This document shows positions 1-5,974 of a stretch of 6,270 bases of DNA, piece after piece. Location: positions 1 through 6,270 of the forward strand of contig JAAUZS010000071.1 of NCBI GenBank assembly GCA_014804495.1. Direction: 5' to 3'. The position numbers and the translations under genes were made by a program. Position 1 is the first letter of the stretch, and each line of letters opens with the position of its first letter. This DNA comes from Lachnospiraceae bacterium. GTDB lineage: Bacteria; Bacillota; Clostridia; Lachnospirales; Lachnospiraceae. The notes beneath the pieces are model-generated. The model searched no databases, was not told the DNA's origin, and was given only the letters and a program-made list of their open reading frames with translations.

Positions 1-66
1 AAATTTGATCAGATAAAAGAGAGTATAAAGGAAAATCTGGATATACACAAGATTGTGAAAAAATAA
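1..66 (+). CDS. C-terminal end of an unidentified upstream gene (partial)
   Basis: Frame 1 is open from the window edge to a TAA at 64-66 and gives 21 residues ending DIHKIVKK, a charged, helix-like tail. The stop lies 39 bases before the next start, with no terminator and no convincing promoter in the gap. The piece is therefore probably the end of a gene co-transcribed with the alpha-glucosidase, for example another sugar-utilisation gene. That role is inferred from position only. The piece is too short to assign to a family, and its being coding rests on the open frame and the tight spacing. Confidence 0.45.
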   Translation, partial: KFDQIKESIKENLDIHKIVKK

Positions 67-93
67 TATATACTGACTGTTTAAAAGTATATT

Positions 94-99
94 GGAGGT
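94..99 (+). promoter_or_regulatory. Ribosome binding site of the alpha-glucosidase
   Basis: GGAGGT lies six bases before the ATG at 106. It is a near-perfect Shine-Dalgarno match and fixes the start codon of the GH13 gene. Confidence 0.85.
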
Positions 100-105
100 A
101 TACTA

Positions 106-1749
106 ATGAAAAATGAGTGGTATAAAAGTATGTCATTTTACCAAATTTGGATTCGCAGTTTTTATGATGGAAATGGTGATGGCATTGGTGACCTGTATGG
201 TGTGTACGAAAAATTAGAGTATATAAAATCGCTTAATGTAGATGGTATCTGGTTTTCACCGCTATATCCGTCGCCCAATGCCGATTTTGGATATGATATA
301 TCAGATTACAGAAATATTCATACCGACTATGGCGACCTTGAACAGTTTCGGAAGGTACTTAACAGAGCGCATGAGCTTGGTATGAAAGTAATCATGGATT
401 TAGTTATAAACCATACGTCTGATGAGCACCCGTGGTTTATCGAGAGCAGAAAGAGCCGCAATAATCCTTACAGCGACTATTACATATGGAGGGATGCTAA
501 AAACGGCAGGCTTCCTAATAATTGGGACAGTCTTTTTGAGGGAAAGGCGTGGGAATACTGTCCTGAAAGAGATCAGTATTACCTTCACATCTTTGCCAAA
601 AAACAGCCTGACTTGAATATGGATAACCCTAAAGTACGCAAGGAAGTCAAAGATATCATGCGCTTCTGGCTTGATATGGGTGTAGACGGCTTCCGCGAGG
701 ATGTTATCACATTTATCTCTAAAGTGAAAAATCTGCCGGATGGACTGCCTTTCATTCCGGCAGCAAACGGGATGCCTTACTACAAGGACGGACCTCATAT
801 TCATGAATATTTGTCAGAGTTTAGAGCGGTGTGCAAGGAGTACGATTGTTTTCAATTGGGCGAAGGTCCTATGACTACTACAAAATCCGCGCTTCTTTAT
901 ATGAATGGTGAGAATAAGGTGCTTGACCTTATGTTTCATTTTGATCATATGATGGCAGACTGTCTATTCACAGAGTATATCCAGCGCCCTTTTAAGTTAA
1001 CAAGATTAAAGAGAGCTTTCCGCAAATGGCAGAAGGAGCTAAACGGAAGGGCATGGAACACCTTGTATCTTGAAAATCACGACCATCCGAGAGTGATCAG
1101 TCGGTATGGAAGCGAGAAATATCACAGGGAAAGCGGCACTATGCTTGCAGTATGTTATCTTTTCCAACAGGGTACACCTTTTGTCTATCAGGGACAGGAA
1201 ATAGGTATGACTAATATACAATTGGATTCCATTGACAAATATATAGATGTGTCCTCAAAAAATAATTATCATAGTTTTCATTTAAAAGACTCAGTCGAAA
1301 AACGTCTTGCGCGTATTCATTCTTCAAGCAGGGATTCTTCGCGTACCCCTATGCAGTGGGATTCCTCAGAAAATGCAGGTTTTACCACCGGAACTCCGTG
1401 GTTTTATGTAAACCCAAATTACTATAAAATCAATGTTGCCGACGAGGAAAAAGACCCTCAAAGTATCCTGAATTTTTACCGCAGATGTCTTAAATACAGA
1501 AAAAAGAGCGAGGTGGCGCTTTGGGGTGATTATACTGAATATTATAAGGCGAGCGAGTGCCTTTTCGTATATCGCAGAAGCTATAAAAATAAACACCTGC
1601 TCATTGTATGTTCTTTTAGTCCGCATAAATTAATATGGCATAATATCAGGGAATTTCGTGGTAGGAAAGGACGTCTTGTAATATGCAATTATAAAAATCC
1701 CAAACGGGGAATTTTAAAGCCTTATGAGGCGAGGGTTTATGAGTACTGA
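106..1749 (+). CDS. GH13 alpha-glucosidase, oligo-1,6-glucosidase type (malL-like)
   Basis: This 547-residue enzyme is probably cytoplasmic, as it has no signal peptide. It should hydrolyse terminal alpha-1,6 (and perhaps alpha-1,4) glucosidic bonds in isomalto-oligosaccharides or panose imported by the cell. The metal-binding loop DGNGDGIGD is at residues 21-29. GH13 region I is DLVINH (98-103), and region II is GFREDVI with nucleophile D199. The acid/base is E253 in LGEGP, and region IV is ENHDHPR with D326. The late RTPMQWD and NAGFTTG motifs are typical of subfamily GH13_31, and the length fits the family. V200 directly after the nucleophile is the residue associated in Bacillus oligo-1,6-glucosidases with alpha-1,6 preference. 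Family members usually read GFRMDV, GEMPG and NHDQPR, so this protein differs next to all three catalytic residues. Trehalose-6-phosphate hydrolase or a broader alpha-glucosidase is the main alternative. The ATG follows GGAGGT by six bases. Confidence 0.93.
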   Translation: MKNEWYKSMSFYQIWIRSFYDGNGDGIGDLYGVYEKLEYIKSLNVDGIWFSPLYPSPNADFGYDISDYRNIHTDYGDLEQFRKVLNRAHELGMKVIMDLVINHTSDEHPWFIESRKSRNNPYSDYYIWRDAKNGRLPNNWDSLFEGKAWEYCPERDQYYLHIFAKKQPDLNMDNPKVRKEVKDIMRFWLDMGVDGFREDVITFISKVKNLPDGLPFIPAANGMPYYKDGPHIHEYLSEFRAVCKEYDCFQLGEGPMTTTKSALLYMNGENKVLDLMFHFDHMMADCLFTEYIQRPFKLTRLKRAFRKWQKELNGRAWNTLYLENHDHPRVISRYGSEKYHRESGTMLAVCYLFQQGTPFVYQGQEIGMTNIQLDSIDKYIDVSSKNNYHSFHLKDSVEKRLARIHSSSRDSSRTPMQWDSSENAGFTTGTPWFYVNPNYYKINVADEEKDPQSILNFYRRCLKYRKKSEVALWGDYTEYYKASECLFVYRRSYKNKHLLIVCSFSPHKLIWHNIREFRGRKGRLVICNYKNPKRGILKPYEARVYEY

Positions 1750-1753
1750 TTTG

Positions 1754-1790
1754 GAAAGGGTCATCGGGATAGCTGGTGAACCTTTCTTTG
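1754..1790 (+). terminator. Rho-independent terminator after the alpha-glucosidase
   Basis: Bases 1754-1765 pair with 1775-1786: GAAAGG with CCTTTC, one G-A mismatch, then TCATC with GGTGA including one wobble. The loop is nine bases, and a short T-rich run (TTTCTTTG) follows. It begins five bases after the glucosidase stop, the expected place for a terminator. The T-run is modest, so termination may be incomplete. Confidence 0.55.
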
Positions 1791-1793
1791 TAA

Positions 1794-1802
1794 TGGTATA
1801 AT
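1794..1802 (+). promoter_or_regulatory. Extended -10 promoter for the nitrilase-family remnant
   Basis: TGG followed by a perfect TATAAT (1797-1802) forms an extended -10 element 29 bases before the remnant's ATG. Transcription should start near 1809. The -35 position (1774-1779, TGGTGA) matches poorly and lies inside the 3' arm of the preceding terminator, which fits an extended -10 promoter that does not need a good -35. Confidence 0.6.
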
Positions 1803-1819
1803 GTAGCCATGTCAACATT

Positions 1820-1827
1820 AAGGAGGG
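1820..1827 (+). promoter_or_regulatory. Intact ribosome binding site of the nitrilase-family remnant
   Basis: AAGGAGGG lies about five bases before the ATG at 1832. It is still consensus although the gene behind it is destroyed. Confidence 0.75.
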
Positions 1828-1831
1828 CTTT

Positions 1832-2124
1832 ATGAAAAAATTGAAGGTAGCACTTATTCAGTATGATACGATTACGCCGGATATTGAACAGAATACCATA
1901 ACAGCTATAAAACTGATTCGGGAAGCAATATCCGAAAAATACAGCGTGGATAATTGACAGGGACAGAAGAAGGAATATCGCTTGATAACGCCATTTTCGT
2001 AGGAAATGAACTTGAGGAAACAATATACTATGTTGAGTTTGATATAGATGAAATCAGGGCATACAGAGAAAGAGAAGATTTGGGGAAATATAGAAAAACG
2101 AAAGCATACAAAAAACTGATATAA
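1832..2124 (+). pseudogene. Carbon-nitrogen hydrolase (nitrilase superfamily) gene, internally deleted
   Basis: Three pieces in three frames, in the order expected for one nitrilase-superfamily protein. Piece 1 (1832 to about 1928) begins MKKLKVALIQYD and continues into an ITAIKLIREA helix, the typical first strand and helix. Piece 2 (about 1929-1964, third frame) reads YPKNTAWIIDRD, matching the segment these enzymes have just before the catalytic-lysine strand. Piece 3 (about 1966-2124) reads SLDNAIFVGNE and then IYYVEFDIDEIRAYRERE, a typical C-terminal end with final TAA at 2122-2124. Intact members are about 270-310 residues and use a Glu-Lys-Cys triad. Here fewer than about 100 codons remain and none of the triad is visible. 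From the ATG, translation yields only 41 residues (TGA at 1955-1957). Promoter and ribosome binding site are intact, suggesting recent loss. The assignment rests on recalled family patterns, not a search. Confidence 0.72.
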
Positions 2125-2159
2125 GGGATTTTTTATCGTGGTAATCTTTTCCTCATTCA

Positions 2160-3479
2160 TTATTTAGTGCCAAATCTGATATATCTAGCGCTTATAATGT
2201 ACACCACACCAAAATAACATAAATACAGAGCAAAGAAGCAAACCATAAAACCGCCGATAGCTTTAAAAAGATGATTATGTATGGGTAATATAGAGTTCAT
2301 CTTATAATTGACAAATGGTGCAGCTGTCCAAAGTATAATAAAAGACATTAGTATTGGCATGAACAGCTTGATAAGCATCTGTATACAAAACAATTTTTTT
2401 ATATCGGAACGATTTTTACCCATGTGAAACAATAGCCGTATATTTCTGTTCTCCTTCTTTAAATCAATGATCTGCAATAAAGAGAGGACGGAGAAATATA
2501 TGATTAAAAAAATAATACAGATACTGACCTGTAAGAAGCCCATCCATTGTTGCTCTGTTTTTTCAAAAATATAAATATCCGGGCTAAGCAGAAATGTTCC
2601 ATACACAAAGGCGGCTGCTGAAAAAATAAAGCAGATGCAGAAAACGGTATTTAAATTTGCGCTGGTCTCCCTGCCGCTTGTCATTTCAGCAATCTGGTAT
2701 AGTCGATTGCCCTGATATAAAGCATCTGCCTGTGACAGACGTAAATGTGCGATAAAAGCATAAAGCCATCTATAGAATGAGAAGACGCATACTAACATTG
2801 GCAGTGAAATAAGGGAGACGGAGACAGACATTATCTTGTCGGGCATAAAGGAAATACCAAACAGCAATGCCAGATAACCGAAAAAGCTAATCAAAAGCAT
2901 CCATCCCCAAAAAGACTTCTTACCTGCGCCCAGCGGCTGATTGCGTTGTTTTTCCCTCATAAGCTGCACAATCTGTAGTTTATATATTTTGCGCTTCATA
3001 AAAAATATTGACAAAATTTCTACGAAACAAAAATGAACAAATGTTTGCAAAACACTTTTCAATATAATTCGGAGTATGGAGTGACTTCTGGTTTCTTGCA
3101 GCAATGTATGGCAGCAAATAGTAAAAATCCCCGTGCCTAAGACCACACCCAGAAGAAAGCATACCAGCCCTATTACAGATAATTCACACAGGAATACCAA
3201 TGATAGCTTATCTTTTTCCATTCCGAGCAGCATATAAGTGGCAAATTCTTTTGCCCGCTGTTTGATGATAAAATGATTGATATAGTTTACCAGCACCGCC
3301 ATGATCATTACAATCAGCAAAGGTAACGCTATTGTCTGAAAGCCCGCCTGCATATTTCCCCAATTCGCAATACAGTTTGAAAGGAAAATAATAGAAGTGA
3401 GCATAACCATTGATGAAATATACAGGAGATAGTCAAGTAGAGAACGCTTTGTGTTGCGGAGCGCTAATTTAAGATACAT
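2160..3479 (-). CDS. BceB-like ABC transporter permease lacking the large extracellular domain
   Basis: Integral membrane permease partner of the adjacent HTH-ATPase, probably exporting or detaching an antimicrobial peptide or lipid-type substrate (inferred from the family). From the ATG at 3477-3479 it has 439 residues and about ten hydrophobic helices, near residues 15-37, 48-72, 96-122, 140-161, 191-212, 216-243, 276-298, 312-339, 364-388 and 404-430. FtsX/BceB hallmarks are the opening MYLKLALRN, then RAKEFATYMLLGM after helix 2 and RNIRLLFHMGKNRSD before helix 9. Canonical BceB proteins are about 650 residues, with some 200 extracellular residues between helices 7 and 8; here that gap is about 13 (SPDIYIFEKTEQQ). 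No frameshift or decay is visible, so this looks like a genuine short variant. A GTG at 3486-3488 extends the frame by three codons but overlaps the Shine-Dalgarno sequence, so the ATG is preferred. The gene overlaps the ATPase gene by 11 bases. Confidence 0.88.
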   Translation of the reverse strand: MYLKLALRNTKRSLLDYLLYISSMVMLTSIIFLSNCIANWGNMQAGFQTIALPLLIVMIMAVLVNYINHFIIKQRAKEFATYMLLGMEKDKLSLVFLCELSVIGLVCFLLGVVLGTGIFTICCHTLLQETRSHSILRIILKSVLQTFVHFCFVEILSIFFMKRKIYKLQIVQLMREKQRNQPLGAGKKSFWGWMLLISFFGYLALLFGISFMPDKIMSVSVSLISLPMLVCVFSFYRWLYAFIAHLRLSQADALYQGNRLYQIAEMTSGRETSANLNTVFCICFIFSAAAFVYGTFLLSPDIYIFEKTEQQWMGFLQVSICIIFLIIYFSVLSLLQIIDLKKENRNIRLLFHMGKNRSDIKKLFCIQMLIKLFMPILMSFIILWTAAPFVNYKMNSILPIHNHLFKAIGGFMVCFFALYLCYFGVVYIISARYIRFGTK

Positions 3480-4545
3480 AGTGAACACCTCCTGTTATTT
3501 TTGCAATAGTATCTAAAATTCTGGTGAAAAACTCCTGTTTATTTTCCTGTTCCCGTTCCAGTGATGCTTTGATCTCCCCATCCTGCATAAACAACAATTT
3601 ATCACAATAACTCGCAGATAAGGCATCATGTGTTACCATTAAAATGGTAGCCGTGTACTTTTGGCAGAGCATGACGAAAGTTTCCAGTAATTGTGCTGCG
3701 GAGTGGCTATCCAACGCCCCAGTCGGTTCGTCTGCAAGAATAAGGCTGGGGTTTGCAGCAATCGCTCTTACACAGGCACATCTTTGCCGCTGGCCGCCCG
3801 AAATCTCATAGGGAAACTTATTCAGGATCTCAGATATCCCTAATTTGTCAGCCAGATCAAGAATTGTCTGTTTTACGGTCTCTTTTGGTATCTGTTTAAT
3901 TGTTAACGCCAATGCGATATTCTCATAGACTGTCAAAGTGTCTAATAAATTGTATTCCTGAAAGACGAAACCTAAATGCTCCCGGCGAAAAGATGCCAGA
4001 TCATTTTCAGATAACGCTGCAATGTCATACCCGTCAATTTCTATCTGGCCACAGGTGGCTTTATCTATAGTTGCAATCATATTCAGTAAGGTAGTTTTTC
4101 CTGATCCTGACGCACCCATGATACCTACAAAGCTCCCTTTGGCGATTTCAAAGCTGACATCTTTAACGGCTTCAGTTGTGGTACTTTCAGTTTCATATAC
4201 CTTTCTGATATTTTTTATCTTCAGGACAGTCGGAACATGGGCATCTGTCTTATTTTCCCACTGATCTTTACCAAGCCAGCTTGTCACAACTTCAAGTAGT
4301 ATTTGATTAGATTTCTCTTTCAGGTTTGCGTCGGATATGAATTCACCTGAAAGCAATTCATTCAAAGTTATGTGGAGCAGATCACACAGTGGACAAAACA
4401 GAGACGGATCAGGCAATGATTTTCCTGTTTCCCATTTTGATACTGCCTTGTCCGTTATTCCTAACGTTTCGGCCAGTTGGCTTTGGGTTAGACCGTTGGC
4501 TTTTCTTCGGGCAGCAATAAAACTGCCTATTTTCTTTTGATCCAT
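3469..4545 (-). CDS. XRE-type HTH domain fused to a BceA-type ABC ATPase
   Basis: A 358-residue two-domain protein. Residues 6-66 are a cro/C1 (XRE) DNA-binding domain: LTQSQLAETLGI is the first part of the helix-turn-helix, TDKAVSKWETGKSLPD the recognition helix and turn, and LNELLSGE closes the domain. After a linker (about 70-105) comes a complete ABC ATPase. Walker A is GASGSGKT (144-151), the Q-loop Gln is 196, the signature is SGGQRQR (249-255), Walker B is LILADEP (268-274), the D-loop GALD follows, and the switch His is 306. The FVFQEYNLLDTLTVYENI stretch and the C-terminal FFTRILDTIAKITGG resemble BceA-type ATPases of antimicrobial-peptide resistance transporters. All ATPase motifs look functional. 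It is probably the energising subunit for the overlapping permease and also a DNA-binding regulator, perhaps of its own promoter (inference). Plain BceA is about 250 residues, and the extra length is the HTH plus linker. The start is the ATG at 4543-4545. Confidence 0.92.
   Translation of the reverse strand: MDQKKIGSFIAARRKANGLTQSQLAETLGITDKAVSKWETGKSLPDPSLFCPLCDLLHITLNELLSGEFISDANLKEKSNQILLEVVTSWLGKDQWENKTDAHVPTVLKIKNIRKVYETESTTTEAVKDVSFEIAKGSFVGIMGASGSGKTTLLNMIATIDKATCGQIEIDGYDIAALSENDLASFRREHLGFVFQEYNLLDTLTVYENIALALTIKQIPKETVKQTILDLADKLGISEILNKFPYEISGGQRQRCACVRAIAANPSLILADEPTGALDSHSAAQLLETFVMLCQKYTATILMVTHDALSASYCDKLLFMQDGEIKASLEREQENKQEFFTRILDTIAKITGGVHYVS
3486..3493 (-). promoter_or_regulatory. 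Ribosome binding site of the permease, inside the ATPase gene
   Basis: The minus strand reads AGGAGGTG here, with eight bases between AGGAGG and the ATG at 3477-3479. It sits within the last codons of the ATPase gene, whose TAA is at 3469-3471. The arrangement points to translational coupling and settles the permease start. Confidence 0.8.
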
Positions 4546-4555
4546 ATTTCAAAAA

Positions 4556-4580
4556 TCCTCGCTTTCCAACATTTATTATA
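4556..4580 (-). promoter_or_regulatory. Promoter -10 and ribosome binding site of the HTH-ATPase operon
   Basis: On the minus strand a perfect TATAAT lies at 4575-4580, about 30 bases before the ATG, with GAGGA at 4556-4560 ten bases before it. The best -35 match is TGTTCA (4597-4602, three of six, 16-base spacer), so the promoter probably needs help or is normally weak. Transcription should start near 4568. Confidence 0.55.
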
Positions 4581-4603
4581 CTGCGGATAGATAAAATGAA
4601 CAC

Positions 4604-4639
4604 CTACTAACGGTAGAGTTTTGAAAATCTTATAGATTT
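4604..4639. promoter_or_regulatory. Two small inverted repeats upstream of the HTH-ATPase promoter (candidate operators)
   Basis: CTAC/GTAG arms with a five-base centre lie at 4604-4616, next to the -35 position of the minus-strand promoter. AAATCT/AGATTT arms with a three-base centre lie at 4625-4639. XRE regulators bind short dyads like these, so they are candidate sites for the HTH domain encoded just downstream. The arms are short and chance occurrence in AT-rich DNA is possible. Confidence 0.3.
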
Positions 4640-4651
4640 CCTGTTTTTAGC

Positions 4652-5032
4652 TATGATATAAGTCTGTTTTGCACGGACAATAATGCGGATTTTACGCTAG
4701 AATATTTCTTACAAACAATTACAGCAGCCCTATAGTACAGAGTATGATGGGGAACACAGCGAAAAATACAAAGTGATGAGCAGGATGAAGAAATTAATTT
4801 GGATGCGGTATCCTTACAGATTCTGGTCGATACGGATAAGGGATATATTGCGCTGAATCAGGAAATTGCGGATAGTACAGGGCATGATATTGACCCTTAT
4901 ATAGAATATAATCTGGATACTTTGAATAATTGCCAATGGCTTGGAATTACGACCATAGGAGATGAAAAATTGATGTTAATACAGAGAAAAGATGTGGCGG
5001 TCGGTCAGCTTAAAGATCATACAGTAATATAA
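4652..5032 (+). pseudogene. Degenerate gene of unknown family, C-terminal part best preserved
   Basis: The clearest piece is an open frame from 4748 to TAA at 5030-5032, encoding an acidic, soluble stretch with NLDAVSLQILVDTDKGYIAL and QWLGITTIGDEKLMLIQRKD. It has no good start: the first candidate is a TTG at 4799 with no ribosome binding site. Upstream, coding-like text continues but is broken. Bases 4652-4729 in the same frame read YDISLFCTDNNADFTLEYF before a TAG. Bases about 4722-4774 in another frame read PYSTEYDGEHSEKYK and appear to join the main piece by a one-base shift near 4773. I do not recognise the family. The likeliest reading is a remnant of a longer gene damaged by small indels or truncation. 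An alternative is a short real gene starting at 4799. A strong hairpin follows the stop, as expected for a former gene end. Confidence 0.5.
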
Positions 5033-5057
5033 AAACAGAATAGTAGTAGCAAAGTTA

Positions 5058-5101
5058 AGACGTATGAAAAGCAATAGTTTCATACGTCTCTTGTCGTTTT
5101 T
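5058..5101 (+). terminator. Strong hairpin terminator, possibly bidirectional
   Basis: AGACGTATGAAA (5058-5069) pairs perfectly over 12 bases with TTTCATACGTCT (5078-5089) around an eight-base loop. A T-run (TTTTT, 5097-5101) lies seven bases further on. It sits between the convergent degenerate gene and the TraX gene and so may serve both. The gap before the T-run is longer than ideal on the plus strand, and the minus-strand side has only short T clusters. Confidence 0.7.
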
Positions 5102-5116
5102 AATGCTGCCTGTAAT

Positions 5117-5878
5117 TTATTTAAGAATAACCCACCTAATCAGTGCAAGCACAATCAAATGCCCCGGATAAAACAGATAGAAAAACCATTTATGTATCTT
5201 TGCTTTGCTGCCGCCCTGCCCGTTATAGAGAAAATACAGCATCATGGGAACAAGAATCACGCCGAGCTGGAACCACATATTTTCAAAACCGGCCAGTATT
5301 GTGATAAGGACATTCGGAAGTAGGAATGTAAGCGTGAAAGCTGTCCACTTTGCTCTGGGTTTATCCCGGTATATGTGAACAAACAGGCAGCCCAGCACAT
5401 CCATGACAGCCCAGTCGCCTATAATAGAAAGCATGCAGAGTAGTGTGATACCGGTTATTTTAAGCGGTTTTCCGACTTTTTCACTCTCCCAGAGTCTGAT
5501 TGCGGTTAGACCGAGAAAAAGTGTGAAAATAACGCCTTGAGCGGGAGTGAACATAAGTTTTCCCTGTTCAAAATAGAATGGCAGTCGTCCGGACTCAAAC
5601 CACACATACGGAATCCATGAGATAAGGGCGAAGATAGCAAGTCGTTGCTGGTATTTACCGACATTTCTTGTATAGCGGTATCCTTCACCGACAAAATACG
5701 CCATTGTCGGACCTGTGAGACGCCCGATTACATGCATCATTCCGCCAAGAAGCGGATTTATGGCATCCACGAATCCCCATGCAATGTGGTCGATAAGCAT
5801 AGCGATAATGACGATATATTTTATCTGGTTTCTGTTAAGGCATCCTCTATCATTTTGTGTTATGACTGCATTCTCCAT
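5117..5878 (-). CDS. TraX-family multi-pass membrane protein
   Basis: The 253 residues form about eight hydrophobic helices. TraX-family features visible are IVIIAMLIDHIAWG (22-35, with the conserved Asp-His pair), IGRLTGP (51-57), FVGEGYRYTRN (62-72), a following RLAIFALIS, and the C-terminal FYLFYPGHL (233-241). The F-plasmid TraX protein is needed for N-acetylation of F pilin. Homologues in Clostridia are common on chromosomes and are presumed to be membrane acyltransferases with unknown substrate, so pilin acetylation should not be assumed here. No conjugation genes are visible nearby. The start is the first ATG (5876-5878), preceded ten bases upstream by a moderate site (AAGGGA). It is transcribed away from the flotillin gene and converges on the hairpin at 5058-5089. 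Confidence 0.88.
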   Translation of the reverse strand: MENAVITQNDRGCLNRNQIKYIVIIAMLIDHIAWGFVDAINPLLGGMMHVIGRLTGPTMAYFVGEGYRYTRNVGKYQQRLAIFALISWIPYVWFESGRLPFYFEQGKLMFTPAQGVIFTLFLGLTAIRLWESEKVGKPLKITGITLLCMLSIIGDWAVMDVLGCLFVHIYRDKPRAKWTAFTLTFLLPNVLITILAGFENMWFQLGVILVPMMLYFLYNGQGGSKAKIHKWFFYLFYPGHLIVLALIRWVILK

Positions 5879-5907
5879 TATTTTTCCATCCCTTTTTATA
5901 AGTGTAT

Positions 5908-5927
5908 CTCTGGCTGTCGAGCCTGAG
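5908..5927. promoter_or_regulatory. Inverted repeat at the predicted TraX transcription start
   Basis: On the minus strand CTC-A-GGCT, a CGAC loop, then AGCC-A-GAG forms an imperfect 20-base palindrome (one A-A mismatch) spanning the predicted first transcribed bases. It could be a repressor site or a small 5' leader hairpin. Nothing else in the sequence identifies its role. Confidence 0.35.
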
Positions 5928-5930
5928 CTT

Positions 5931-5939
5931 ATTGTAGCA
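5931..5939 (-). promoter_or_regulatory. Extended -10 promoter of the TraX-family gene
   Basis: The minus strand reads TGC then TACAAT (5931-5936), an extended -10 element with five of six matches. The expected start near 5924 gives a leader of about 46 bases. The best -35 (TTCATT) is poor. A TATAAA word nearer the gene (around 5896) is too close to the ribosome binding site to act as the -10. Confidence 0.5.
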
Positions 5940-5974
5940 CAGGCTATACGAAAAATGAAGGAAAAAATAATGAA

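Noticed and set aside
67..105. Promoter for the alpha-glucosidase (TATATT at 88-93)
   Set aside because: No -35 match at a workable distance, and it overlaps the ribosome binding site; co-transcription with the upstream gene is more likely.
1646..2023. Minus-strand open frame of about 125 codons across the glucosidase end and the nitrilase remnant
   Set aside because: It is antisense to recognisable coding text, covers a plus-strand terminator and promoter, and its translation resembles no known protein.
2125..2159. Terminator between the nitrilase remnant and the permease, which converge here
   Set aside because: Only a four-base GATT/AATC pairing with two wobble pairs beyond it; too weak to call despite the T-rich run.
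3480..3488. GTG start for the permease three codons upstream of the ATG
   Set aside because: The GTG is part of the AGGAGGTG ribosome binding site; the ATG at 3477-3479 has proper spacing.
4022..4540. Plus-strand open frames antisense to the HTH-ATPase
   Set aside because: The minus strand carries intact HTH and ABC motifs over the whole stretch, so these are chance frames.
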